A stretch of 64,000 nucleotides of DNA. Origin: CAWFPR01 sp963817635. Its GTDB lineage: Bacteria; Acidobacteriota; Vicinamibacteria; Vicinamibacterales; 2-12-FULL-66-21. This document shows, piece after piece, positions 54,992-64,000 of this stretch; within the stretch, counting starts at the first letter, position 1; the number at the start of each line of letters is the position of its first letter. Location of the stretch: contig CAWFPR010000021.1 of the NCBI GenBank assembly GCA_963817635.1, positions 20,318-84,317 of the forward strand. The letters run 5' to 3'. Below the pieces are notes generated by a model. The model made no database searches. It was not told the origin of the DNA and saw only the letters and a list, made by a program, of their open reading frames with translations. Made by a program: the position numbers and the translations under genes.

Positions 54992-57900
54992 TCACCCCGC
55001 GACCCTTCCAGCAACCAGAACCTCCCGAGGCATCGCGTATCTCAATCGCCACTCGATCGTAATTGGCCGTTCCCCATCGGCCCCGTCTGGATCCACCGGC
55101 CCGAGATACTGAAACGCCATCGTCACCCCGGGTCGGTCATCCGCCCGCTCCCGAACGAACAGCAGCGGTGTCACGCTGTTTTGCGCTGGCTCGAGATGCC
55201 GCCGTCCCGGTAGCGAGTCGCGCGTCGTTCCGGCTTTCGACTGCCAGTGGAACCGCCTTTCATTGAGTGGGAAGTACGGTAACGCAAGCGCTCCTTCGTC
55301 GCGGCGGCTTTTTCGATCGTGACGAGCAGCAAGTCGAATGTTCCGCCATTTGTCGGCTCGACGCCGGTGTAGTAGTCGCGAAACTTTCCCTCGGCGGTAC
55401 GCTGATCGAACGCAGCGCTCAGCTCAACGCCGAGATACCGCGCGTGCAGGACCAGCGGGATCTCGGGTCCGAGGGCGTGTGGCGGGGTCAGCACCGCGTT
55501 CAGCTCGCGCAAGATTGGCACCAGACCTGCAATCTCTTCGCGCAGTAACCCGTGCTGAGTCCACAGCGCTTCGGCATGCGTGCTGGCGCCGATCTCCTTC
55601 CCGTAGAGCACCGCGAAGAGCATGCGCGCGAGCCGACGGTCCGGCTCGTCGACGGGTGATTCCAGCGACGCCAGCCGCGCCCACATCCCGAGCCGACGCT
55701 CATCGCCGACATGAATCAGCTTGTGAACATTCTCTAAGGCCGCTCTCTCTTCTTCGCCGACTGTTCGCGCATCGAGACCCGCTGATTGCCGCAACTGCCA
55801 CCAGGAGCGATCCTTCCGGTACACGTCATCGAGCGCGACGTCGGTCTCGTGAAGAAACGCCGCCAGTGACAGCTCTGCGTGCGCTGGCTCGCGCAGCAAC
55901 GCACGAATGCCCGCCTGGTCCGACGGAATCGCGCGGCGCATCTGCGCGATCACGTCGTCGCGGACCTGCTCGTCGAAACGCAGGAGGCAGCCGGCCGGAA
56001 GCCGACCGAATCCCTTGGAAACAAACTCCGCCAGCTCGCGCGGCGTGTGGCCGAGGAGCGATCGCAGTCGTCGATCGAATCGGAACTGAAGGTGCTGTCG
56101 TCCGGTGAGGTCGAAGACGACCAGTTCAGCCTTGCCCGGCGCACGACGCAGGCCGCGCCCGAACTGTTGGAGGAACACCGTGGCACTCTCGGTGGGGCGG
56201 AAGAAGAACAGCGTGTTGACGTTCGGAACGTCGACGCCTTCGTTGTAGATGTCGACCACGCACAGCACCTGCACCCGGCCGGCGTCGAGGTCGCCACGAG
56301 CGCCTCGTCGTTCGACGCTGTCGGTGCTGCCGGTCACTACCTGGGTCGAAAAGCCACAGTCTTTGAAACGGCGGGCGACTTCTTCAGCATGGCGGACATT
56401 CACGCAGAACGCGATGGCACGCATCTCGGACCGCCGCCCGATGCATTCGCTCACTGCCCGGACCGCCCGCAACACGAACGCTTCGGCCGCCCCCACGAGC
56501 CGGCCTGCGAGTTGATCGGGCGCGTAGCGACCCGCGGTCCAGGTCAGGTCGCGGAGGTCGGCGCCTTCCACGTCGAGCATGTAATAGCGAAATGGCACGA
56601 GCGCGTGCGGAATGGCGTTCCAGACGCGGAGGTTGCCGACCCACGGCCGTGGGAAGTGACGCTCATAGTCGAGACCGTCGGCGCGCTCTGGGGTGCCGGT
56701 CAGACCGAGCAGCTCTTTCGGTGCCACCCGGTCGAGCAATCTCTCCCAGGAATCAGCCGCGGCGTGGTGAGCCTCGTCCAGAATCACATGGTCGAACGCG
56801 CCGGGATCGATCGCGGAGCCGTCGCCCAGCGAGTCGATCGATGCAAACACATGGCGCTGTATGGCGGGCCGCTCGCCGTGATACAGCAGCTCGCCGAAGT
56901 CACGCATCTGGAGCACGTTGCGAAAGATTCGCCGCGCCTGCTCCAGGATCTCGCGGCGGTGCGCGACGTAGAGCAGCGTCTCAACGCGTCCCGCCTGCCG
57001 CAGGGATCCGTAGTCGAGCGCGGCCATGACAGTCTTTCCCGTGCCCGTGGCCGCGACCATCAGATTGCGGTGCCGTCCAAGCTCGCGCGCCGCCGTGAGT
57101 TCCTCAAGCACCGGCTTCTGGAAGTCTCTCGGCTCGATTTCGAACAGCAGATCCTCGCTCGAATCGTAGCGGGCGTCCGGCGAGAGGGCCCTCGTGAGCC
57201 GCACACGCTGCGCGTTGTTCCCAGACTCGTACGTTCGAACTGATGTGCATCCGCCCAGGTCCTGGTCGAAGGTCTCCTGCATCTGCGCGACCAGCGCTGG
57301 TTGATCCGACTGCGTCATGCGAACGTTCCATTCGAGGCCGTCGGTCTGAGCGGCGTGCGAGAGGTTCGACGAACCCACGAACGCGGTCGAGAACCCGCTG
57401 GCGCGATGAAAGATCCACGCCTTGGCGTGCAGCCGCGTCGTGTTCTCGTCGTCCAGATCTTCACGGTCGCATTCGGCAACGCTGCCAGTCTCTCGATCGC
57501 CAGCACATCCGATGCACCCATGTACATCGTGGTCAACACGCGCAGCGAACGGCCGCGCGCGTCGCAGTGCCGCTCGATTTCAGTGCGAAACTTCTCGAAA
57601 CCGCTGAGCTTGATGAACGCGCACAAAAGGTCGACAGAGTCGGCGCTGTCGAATTCGCTTCGCAGATGCTCGAGCAACTGGTCGCCCTCGGCATTGACGA
57701 TCAGGCTTGAGGCATGGAGCGATCCACGCGGCCGCTCTGGCGCTTGCGCGGGCCTCGCAACGATCGCGGTGAGCCGCTCGGCGTTCAGGCGAAGCTCGTC
57801 ATCGCGTTCGAAGACGTGTGGCGCGTGCGAGTGCAGCACCGCCAGCAGCGCTTCCGCCAGTGCGAGCCCCTTGGCGGAGTCAGCCTTCAGTTCGGCCAGT

Positions 57901-58082
57901 GCGAGGGCGAACCCATCCCCGAGCAGAGATTCGAGCACCGCGCCGATCGGCTCGCTCACGGTGAGCGCGGAACGATACACTTCGAACGGAGCGCCAAGGG
58001 CCGCCAGTTGGCGATCAAGACGTGCACTGACAATCTCGTCGTACACGCCAGCTTTCAGTTCGCTACGCCGCCACCCTGCCAT
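54992..58082 (-). CDS. PLD - superfamily 2 helicase - DUF3427 protein, two frameshifts
   Basis: About 1030 codons from MAGWRRSELKAGVYDEIVSA at 58082. N-terminal phospholipase-D-like nuclease domain (HAKAWIFHRASGFSTAFVGS, SNLSHAA), then helicase: Walker A MVAATGTGKTVMAALDYGSL, DEAH in VILDEAHHAAADSWERLL, LTGTPERADG, motif VI QFGRGLRRAPGKAELVVFD. C-terminal DUF3427 ends RPITIEWRLRYAMP. Frameshift 1 is near 57440 (end of PLD domain). Frameshift 2 is near 55272 (inside DUF3427, repaired as FPLNERRFHWQSKAG). The architecture is found in mobile and defence regions. It may cut or unwind foreign DNA (inference). It lies next to AbiE and an integrase. Confidence 0.85.
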
Positions 58083-58205
58083 GAAACCTCCTGGGACTCG
58101 ACCGACGCTAATCTCGCGACCGTGTCAACGCACGCCAGCCGGTATTGACGGGCAAGTTCCAGCTATGACCGAACGCCAACGTGAGTAATTCGTAGAATAG
58201 CGTCT

Positions 58206-58449
58206 ATGGAAGACTTTCATCCGGACAACAAAATGACTGTGTTCGTGCTCATTCGTGAGGACCATAACGAACACGGCTACGTCGACACGTCCATCGCGGG
58301 CGTATTTCGTGAGGAGGGCGTCGCGAAGGAGATGGAGGCCCTCGAGCGTCTGCATGCGCGACAGGAGGGACTCGTGGTCGAAGACGACGAGAGCCCTGGA
58401 CGGCGAGTGGCAGGTGTCGTGGAAGGTCGACGAACACCGCGTGGACTGA
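58206..58449 (+). CDS. Small hypothetical protein (~80 aa), one frameshift
   Basis: MEDFHPDNKMTVFVLIREDH, then VFREEGVAKEMEALERLHAR and EGLVVEDDE. One extra G near 58395 shifts the frame; repaired, it ends SPDGEWQVSWKVDEHRVD. The pattern of an I/V-rich start, a Glu-rich helix and a final WQVSWK.xEH is a recognisable small family of unknown function. It converges on the pRiA4b gene. Confidence 0.65.
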
Positions 58450-58450
58450 T

Positions 58451-59083
58451 CTATCGTTCGAACGCCTTCTTCCATCGCTGCCGCGGGTCGTCGAACACGA
58501 CCGCCTTGGGATTGAACGCGTCCGGGTCGTAGGCGCCTCCCGCCCATCGAGCATCGACCGTGTGTTCGGGGTGCCGGCGATTCGCGATTGCCTGCAGGAA
58601 CTCCGCGTAGCCGTGGACGCCGCCGCAGTCCTCGGGCGGACAACGCCTGGCGCCGGAGACACATCGCGGATACGTCAGCGACTCCTCGGCTGACTCCATA
58701 CCCTCATGCGCGAGCACGTGCTCCCAGTCGTCGCCGAAGTCGTATGCGTAGATCGCTGGCGGCGCGTGCCAGCCGCGGCGCTCGAAGAATTGCGACAGAC
58801 GGCACCTCCCAACCCGGAATGACCGGCCGATCGGCCGGGTCCTCGTCGGTGGGAATGCCGATGGACACGACCTGCTTCTCCGTGGATCGAGAAGCCGGAA
58901 CTCGTGAAGATGATAGTCGAGCCAGCCCATCGCGTCCTGGATGGCCACATGCAGGTCCCAGAACGAGTACCTCTCCGGAACCTGCAGCCGGCGCCAGACG
59001 AGGGGGTCTGTTCCGCTCAGGACGATGAGGAACTGGTGCACCAGCTTCGGTCGCGGTACTGCGTTTTGTGGACTTGCTCCCAA
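58451..59083 (-). CDS. pRiA4b ORF-3-like protein (several compensating frameshifts)
   Basis: LVHQFLIVLSGTDPLVWRRL, ERYSFWDLHVAIQDAMGWLD, YAYDFGDDWEHVLAHEG and GARRCPPEDCGGVHGYAEFL match the same family as the C-terminus of the 50561 gene. Between ~58800 and 58895 the frame is displaced; the other frame reads EKQVVSIGIPTDEDPADRPV. A GTG at 59103 in yet another frame may be the real start. About 210 aa. Confidence 0.75.
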   Translation of the reverse strand: MGASPQNAVPRPKLVHQFLIVLSGTDPLVWRRLQVPERYSFWDLHVAIQDAMGWLDYHLHEFRLLDPRRSRSCPSAFPPTRTRPIGRSFRVGRCRLSQFFERRGWHAPPAIYAYDFGDDWEHVLAHEGMESAEESLTYPRCVSGARRCPPEDCGGVHGYAEFLQAIANRRHPEHTVDARWAGGAYDPDAFNPKAVVFDDPRQRWKKAFER

Positions 59084-59801
59084 TCGCCGGCACCTTGGCC
59101 ACTCGACCCTCCGTAAGGACGACGTCGTCGTCTCGCTCCGAGTAGGTTAGCCGCAGAGAGCACGGTGCGTCATCAGAATATCCTTCACCACCCGACGCCA
59201 CCCTGCATCGTCCGACGATCGATTGCGAGGTCCTCGCGCTCGCTCATACTCGCCGCACGGAACGACACGCTTCCGCGGGATTGCCAGGAGCCATGTTCGA
59301 TCGGGACGACCCTCGGGACGACCACGTGCGCAGCCGGGGCGACTCATTTGAACGCCATCGCCGGCCGCAGGCCGGCGGCGACCGCGACGATGACGGCCGG
59401 AGTGCCGTCGTCGACATGTCGACCTGCGCGTGGCCCAGACCGCGAGCTCGCGCGCGACCGGAAACGATCCTATGAGCTGAACTAGTGCCGGGTGCCACGT
59501 CCACTTCCAGGTCTCTTCACCGTTGACGTCGAACCCGGCCGGCGCTATCCTGTTTTCATCGTCTTGGTCCGCTACTGAATTTTTGAACTCGCGTCCACCT
59601 TCACGTTGGGTGGCACGCCACCTTCCTCTGACTCCTCGGACCGAGTGCGGATCGACTGCGGTTCGCTGCTAAGCGGCATCCGCATCCGACCGCGCCGAGC
59701 AACGACGCGACGGGCCCTCAGGGCCGCTGCCGTCGGCTGGCACCAGCCAACGAAGTTCACTGTCGGTTCGGTGTTCTCGGAATCGTTCCGGGGAGGTTCG
59801 T
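59084..59801. other. Gap within the island, nothing recognised
   Basis: Open stretches on both strands without family resemblance. It contains a hairpin CGCCGGCC-GCA-GGCCGGCG near 59358. The 3' part carries the leader and ribosome site of the excisionase gene. It could hold lost cargo genes. Confidence 0.35.
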
Positions 59802-60125
59802 ATGAAGAGACACGGTCGATCGCACGTCCTCGAGCGAGAGCCTGCAGTCGGAGGCCACATCATAAGGCTGACGAGGAGCGAGGGGTTCACACGTGCCGAT
59901 CGCGGCCTCGACAATCCACACGAATCGCGTCGTACAGCGTTGCCCGTTCTGCTCACGGTCGACGAAGCGGCGGATCTTCTGCGCACAACGAGGCGGGCGA
60001 TCTACGCGATGATCGAACGCCGGCAGTTGCCCGGCGTGATCCGTGTCCGCCGGCGAGTGCTCCTGCGCGCCGACGATTTGCTAGACTGGCTGAACCAGAA
60101 GCGCGCGCCATCGCCAGAGGAGTAA
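59802..60125 (+). CDS. Helix-turn-helix excisionase-like protein
   Basis: A 107-aa protein. GGGGAGG six bases before the ATG fixes the start. C-terminal MerR/excisionase-type HTH (LLTVDEAADLLRTTRRAIYA, MIERRQLPGVIRVRRRVLLR). The first 45 residues are unlike any family. It ends seven bases before the integrase start, as an xis-int pair. Confidence 0.8.
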   Translation: MKRHGRSHVLEREPAVGGHIIRLTRSEGFTRADRGLDNPHESRRTALPVLLTVDEAADLLRTTRRAIYAMIERRQLPGVIRVRRRVLLRADDLLDWLNQKRAPSPEE

Positions 60126-60131
60126 CTGGTG

Positions 60132-61275
60132 ATGAGCGTCACAATCCGTCCGTATCGAGGAGGCGGCTGGGAAGTGGACATCCGTGTTGTCTCGCCCGAC
60201 GGCACGCGACACAAGCGCGAGCGTAAGCACGCGCGCCGCTATCGTCGCGTTCGGCTGTCGGACGATGGGCTGCGGCCCGGGAACGCGTGTTGTTCGAACG
60301 GCTTCTCTCTCCGCCAAAGGATCAACCACGCAAGGAGGTGCCCACCCTACAAGAGTTCGCGCCGCGGTTCGTCGACGGCCACGCACGGGCGAATCGACAG
60401 AAGCCGAGCGGGATTGCATCGAAGACCATGATCCTTCGGCGTGACCTGATCCGGCGTTCGGTCGCAAGACACCTCGACACGATCAAGAGCGAGGACGTGC
60501 AGCGGTTGAAAGCGCAGCTCGAGATCAAGTCGCCAAAGACGGTGAACAACATTCTCGCCGTGCTCAGCATGCTGCTGAAGAAGGCGGTGGAGTGGGACGT
60601 GATCGAGCGGATGCCGTGCACGGATCAAGCTGCTGCCCGTCGAGAAGGGCGCGGCGGCGTTCCACGACTTCGAGGAGTACGAGCGGCTCGTCGACGTCGC
60701 ACGGGCCGATCGATCAGCGCACGTACTGATCGTGTTGCTGGGCGGTGAGGCCGGGCTTGCGGTGCGGCGAGATGATCGCGCTCGAGTGGGGCGATGTCGA
60801 TCTCGCGAAGCGGCAACTGTGTGTCCGTCGTTCGGACTGGAACGGACAGGTGGGAACGCCGAAGGGTGGACGGCTGCGGTACGTGCCGCTCACGCGACGG
60901 CTGACCGCGGCGCTCGCCGAGCATCGGCACCTGAGGAGCAAGCGGGTGCTCTGCCAGGACGATCGCACGCCGTTGACGCGGCAGATCGTGCAGAACCGGA
61001 TGATGCGGGCGGCGCGGCGGGCGAACGTGCAGGGCGGGGTCCACATCCTGCGCCACACGTTCTGCTCGCACCTGGCGATGCGGGGGCGCCGCCGAGGGCG
61101 ATCCAGGAACTCGCCGGGCATCGCGGATCTGGCGATGACGCAGCGCTACATGCACCTGAGTCCGGCGGCGCCTCGGACGCGGCGATTCGGCCTCTTGGAA
61201 CGGCCGTCCGGCGAACAGAAGTTTTGGAGATATATTGGAGACGGGGATGGTCCGCTGAAAGAAAATGATCAATGA
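60132..61275 (+). pseudogene. Tyrosine-type site-specific integrase, about five frameshifts
   Basis: MSVTIRPYRGGGWEVDIRVV starts at 60132 after a GAGGAG site. Readable domains: N-terminal SAM-like (LDTIKSEDVQRLKAQLEIKS), then the catalytic part with Arg in AGLRCGEMIALEWGDVDLAK, HxxR in HILRHTFCSHLAMRG, His in ELAGHR, and Tyr in LAMTQRYMHLSP. Frame breaks near 60232, 60625, 60752, 61087 and 61125 must each be repaired. The catalytic set is complete if they are artefacts. It points at, and ends 15 bases before, a tRNA-Ser gene, its likely attachment site. Confidence 0.8.
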
Positions 61276-61290
61276 ATAGAAGGACTAAAC

Positions 61291-61384
61291 TGGCGGTGAG
61301 GCAGGGATTCGAACCCTGGGTAGAAGTTTTAGCCCCTACAACGATTTAGCAAACCGCCGCCTTCAGCCTCTCGGCCACCTCACC
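61291..61384 (-). tRNA. tRNA-Ser (GCU), class II with encoded CCA
   Basis: On the minus strand: acceptor GGTGAGG pairs CCTCACC, followed by G and an encoded CCA at 61291-61293. The anticodon loop TTGCTAA gives anticodon GCU with stem GCGGT/ATCGT (two wobble pairs). The long variable arm is typical of tRNA-Ser. T-arm GGGTTCGAATCCC. Confidence 0.92.
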
Positions 61385-61744
61385 GCGCTCCGTAAGTGTA
61401 CGTGAAATCAGCACTTGGCGGATCCACATTTTGCATTGGCCAGGCGACGGTTTTTAAAACCGTCGCCTTCTTGAGATTTGACTGGAAAATCGCCGGACTT
61501 CACCATGAGAACCCACGGACTTGGGCACATTCGCGAACAACCATCAAGAATCCTGGGCGCGCTGATGGCGCGCGTTGTGCGTCAGTTGCGGTTCTCCAGT
61601 GTGTCGGAGAACGAGTGCCGAACGATCACCGCGGCGAGAGTTCCGAACCCGCAACGTCGGCAGCTGAGCCGCTGCCGACGCGTCAGGTCTGCATCTGTCC
61701 ATCGCCCCAGACATATCAGGCGGCCATCGGCTAACCTGAATTCC
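61385..61744. other. Intergenic region after tRNA-Ser, with strong hairpin at 61655-61680
   Basis: CGTCGGCAGC - TGAGCC - GCTGCCGACG is a perfect 10-base stem 65 bases before the HicA-like start. No U run. It could be an operator for the toxin-antitoxin gene that follows. Nothing coding is recognised. Confidence 0.4.
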
Positions 61745-62139
61745 GTGACCGCGAAGGACCTTCGGCGCATCCTGAGGTCCTTCGGTTGCGTCGAGAGTCG
61801 GCAGCGAGGCTCACATCCACGTATCGAATGCGGCCAGGGTGTGACGACCGTACCGGTTCATGCGGGTGAAGACATCGGGCCCGGTCTGCTGCGCCGTATC
61901 GAGCGCGACCTGGAGCCGTGTCCGCTTTCGCAGCAAACCGAAGCGCTGCCGCTTCGGCGAGACCTCGCCGCAGCTCGCGCACAGCAGAAGGCGAGCGGAG
62001 GCGGGCCTCGGAAAGGGATGGTTGAAGAAGCCGTGAACGGAAGACTGAAGATGAGCGCGCGCGATGCCGCTCGTCTCTTGGGGCTGTCGCATCAGCGCGA
62101 ACACCAGCTCACGCAACGCACGAAGAAGGAAACCGATAG
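61745..62139 (+). pseudogene. hicA: HicA-like toxin joined to an antitoxin-type HTH tail
   Basis: The GTG at 61745 starts TAKDLRRILRSFGCVESRQR, GSHPRIECGQ, TTVPVHAGEDIGPGLLRRIE, a HicA mRNA-interferase fold with its conserved His in GSH. The frame continues without a stop into an alanine/arginine helix and an HTH (MSARDAARLLGLSHQREHQL) like the DNA-binding tails of HicB antitoxins. The HicB RNase-H-like core is missing, so an internal deletion may have fused the two; alternatively a frameshift hides the HicA stop. Confidence 0.55.
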
Positions 62140-62162
62140 GGCCTGTCACAGAGCCCGCAACG

Positions 62163-64000
62163 CTACCGGCGTGCTTCGGCGTGCTGGTAGGACAGGGGCA
62201 TACCACCCGCACGGACCTGTCCGGCGTCCTTCAGCAGGCGGTCGCGTTCTGTCAGGAAGCGTTCCGCCGACTTCTCGAGGTACTCGGCCACCGGCTCCCG
62301 CTCACCTTCGCGAAGCAGGTATTCGACCAGTCGGCCACGCAGTCCAGAGTGAGAGATGTGTAGCGCCCCGCGTCCGAGATCGAGGCCGCTGTGGCGGTGC
62401 GCATGTGTTCGACGGCCACCTGCCGGTCGCCATCCTTCAGCGCCAAGACACCCAGGACGGTATGCGCGCGATAGATGACACCGTAGTCATTTGCGGCCTG
62501 TTGATGGCGGTCGGCGAGCGCAAGCGCATCCTTCGCATATTGGCGGGCGCGGGCGAAGCCCTGGGCGGCGTGCGTCCGGGCTTTCTCTGGTTCCGCCTCG
62601 GGCTTTTCGCGCACCATGTAGGCGATGTACTCCGCGCGCATATAGGCGCTCTCCGCCGCGCCAGGCAGGTAGAACAGGCGATCCTCCTCTGGAAGGGCCG
62701 AAATCGCCGCATACGTGGCGTCGCTGAACTCGTCGAAGGCGTCACGCGCGCCGGTGGTATGAAGCCGGCTCTGGATTTCCCCCATGCGCTCGGAGGACCG
62801 AGGTCTGCCAGTGCGCTGCGTGCCGTGCGTTTTGGGGATCCAGCGTGGCGGCGCGTTCGAGGTAACGGCGGCCGAGAGAGGCTGGCGTCGCCCGGCCGGT
62901 ACCGCATGAGCGCATATCCTGCCGCCGCCAGCAGGTTTGGATCGTTGGTCGCCTCGAGCTTGCGTCGCGCCTCCAGAGCGAACGGTGACCGCGCTTCGTC
63001 CGCGTCGGTCGCGCCATACCTGGGATCAATGGACCCGACGATCGCACCTGCATAGAGGTCGGCGAGCCGCTCAGACCACGGACCCGCGGGCTCCCTCCGC
63101 TGGGCGCGGAGCAACAACTCCTCGGCGACCGGTTGGTCATACGCGCTCAGAAACGCCGCGGCTCTCGCAAGGGTCGTCGTCGTCACATCCGGCTTGGATG
63201 TCTGTTCGAGCCAGAACTGCTTCGCCTGCGCGTACCCCTCGGGGTCGTATCGCCTGGAGATGCTGGGGATCCACAGGTCCGTTTCCGGCAGATGCGCAAT
63301 CCGCCACAGCGCGTGCTTGCGGATCCCGGCGAGCTTCTCCTCCCAGCTCACCTTGCCGGTCTGATCGTAGAAGATGATCAGCGTCTCGCGCGCGTTGAGG
63401 TTGTCAGGATTCGCCTCGAGGGTTTGCTCCAGTGCCGCCGCCTCCGGAGCCGTCATCGCCACGGCCGCCTTGTGTCTGTCGCTGCGCGCCTTGTTGTCGT
63501 CGATCTGCCTCTGGACCTCGAGATCCGGGCGGAGGGGCTCGGCGGCAATCTGCTGGCGGCACGCGATTGCGAGGACGAGGACCGCAGCACAGCCGACGGC
63601 CACGCCCACGCGCTGCACACCCGACATCCGCGCCATTGCATCGCCGCGCAGCAGGCGGTCTATGCGGGCGCCGAGCAGGCCGGAGCCATCCACGCCGATG
63701 GCCTGCCACGACACACGGTGCCCACGCAGACGGACCGCTTCGGCCATGTCGAGCAGCACTTCCGCATAGCGCAACGGTTGGCCGACCTGGCGCGCGCCGG
63801 TGTCGTCACAGGCATGCTCCGCAGTGACGGCCAGCGTGCGCTCCAGCCACCAGGCGAGCGGGTGGAACCAGAAGATCGCGCGGTTGACGTGCGCGAGGAG
63901 TGCCACCAGCGAATCGCGCCGCACGATGTGCGCGTTCTCGTGCGCGAGGACTACAGTGAGCGTGTCGCCGGGCCACTCGTGCACGTCATGGGCAGCAGGA
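62163..64000 (-). CDS. BlaR1/M56-family peptidase with helical repeats (5' end off window, two frameshifts)
   Basis: The frame enters from beyond 64000 (AAHDVHEWPGDTLTVVLAHE). M56 zinc motif HENAH in LAHENAHIVRRDSL; a second conserved stretch is WFHPLAWWLERTLAVTAEHA, CDDTGA. One helix (VGVAVGCAAVLVLAIACRQQ) precedes a long periplasmic region of TPR-like helices (AAALEQTLEANPDNLNARET, FDEFSDATYAAISALPEEDR). Frameshifts near 62870 and 62335 are needed to reach the end at 62163 (SYQHAEARR). These membrane proteases often pair with BlaI repressors; any BlaI gene would lie outside the window. Confidence 0.82.

Noticed and set aside
55879..57243. Plus-strand open frame opposite the helicase
   Set aside because: Shadow of the helicase domain; no motifs of its own.

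Overview
The window is very GC-rich. It carries large Ser/Thr kinases fused to TolB/PD40 beta-propellers, an alternative-complex-III-type respiratory operon, a bacterial lysine-ketoglutarate reductase/saccharopine dehydrogenase pair and an M56 peptidase gene. Together these suggest an Acidobacteriota chromosome, probably Vicinamibacteria-like. This is inference from gene content; no 16S rRNA is present.

Left part (1-11.2 kb, all minus strand): a tightly overlapping respiratory operon reads actA (pentaheme c) - actB (TAT / Mo-oxidoreductase-like plus Fe-S) - actE-like lipocytochrome - a CydA-like membrane oxidase subunit - three more c-type cytochromes, the last fused to an ethylbenzene-dehydrogenase-type haem domain. 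A universal stress protein with PCP_red domains follows. The NrfD-like membrane subunits of a normal complex (ActC/ActF) and ActD are absent.

11.5-28.9 kb: an alpha/beta hydrolase divergent from a LysR regulator with a clear operator; a kinase-propeller gene; a lemA-DUF2207 pair; a cupredoxin gene coupled to a class III cyclase that runs in the same ORF into a signal peptide and an outer-membrane-type barrel; a DUF4010/MgtC-type membrane protein; a methyltransferase; lysine catabolism genes; and an HtrA-like protease.

29-45.6 kb: three tandem kinase-propeller genes, each preceded by a translationally coupled 30-45 codon copy of its own N-terminus. Then come an APC permease, an aspartic protease, a CadC-like wHTH-propeller regulator, and a graveyard of propeller, beta-lactamase, TPR-kinase, RCC1 and VCBS fragments including a fold-back inverted duplication.

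45.7-52.7 kb: site-2 protease, FtsH, a beta-lactamase-family lipoprotein, a 50-aa Lmo0937-type peptide and a large pRiA4b-ORF3-domain protein. 52.8-61.4 kb looks like a genomic island ending at a tRNA-Ser(GCU) gene: HEAT protein, AbiE toxin-antitoxin remnant, PLD-helicase-DUF3427 gene, a second pRiA4b protein, excisionase and a tyrosine integrase next to the tRNA. 61.7-64 kb holds a HicA-like remnant and a partial M56 peptidase gene running off the window.

At least twenty genes or fragments contain one- or two-base frameshifts, often in conserved core genes and removable by a single-base edit. Many are probably assembly errors, so broken does not always mean pseudogene here. Short REP-like palindromes inserted in frame into genes are a separate, real-looking feature.
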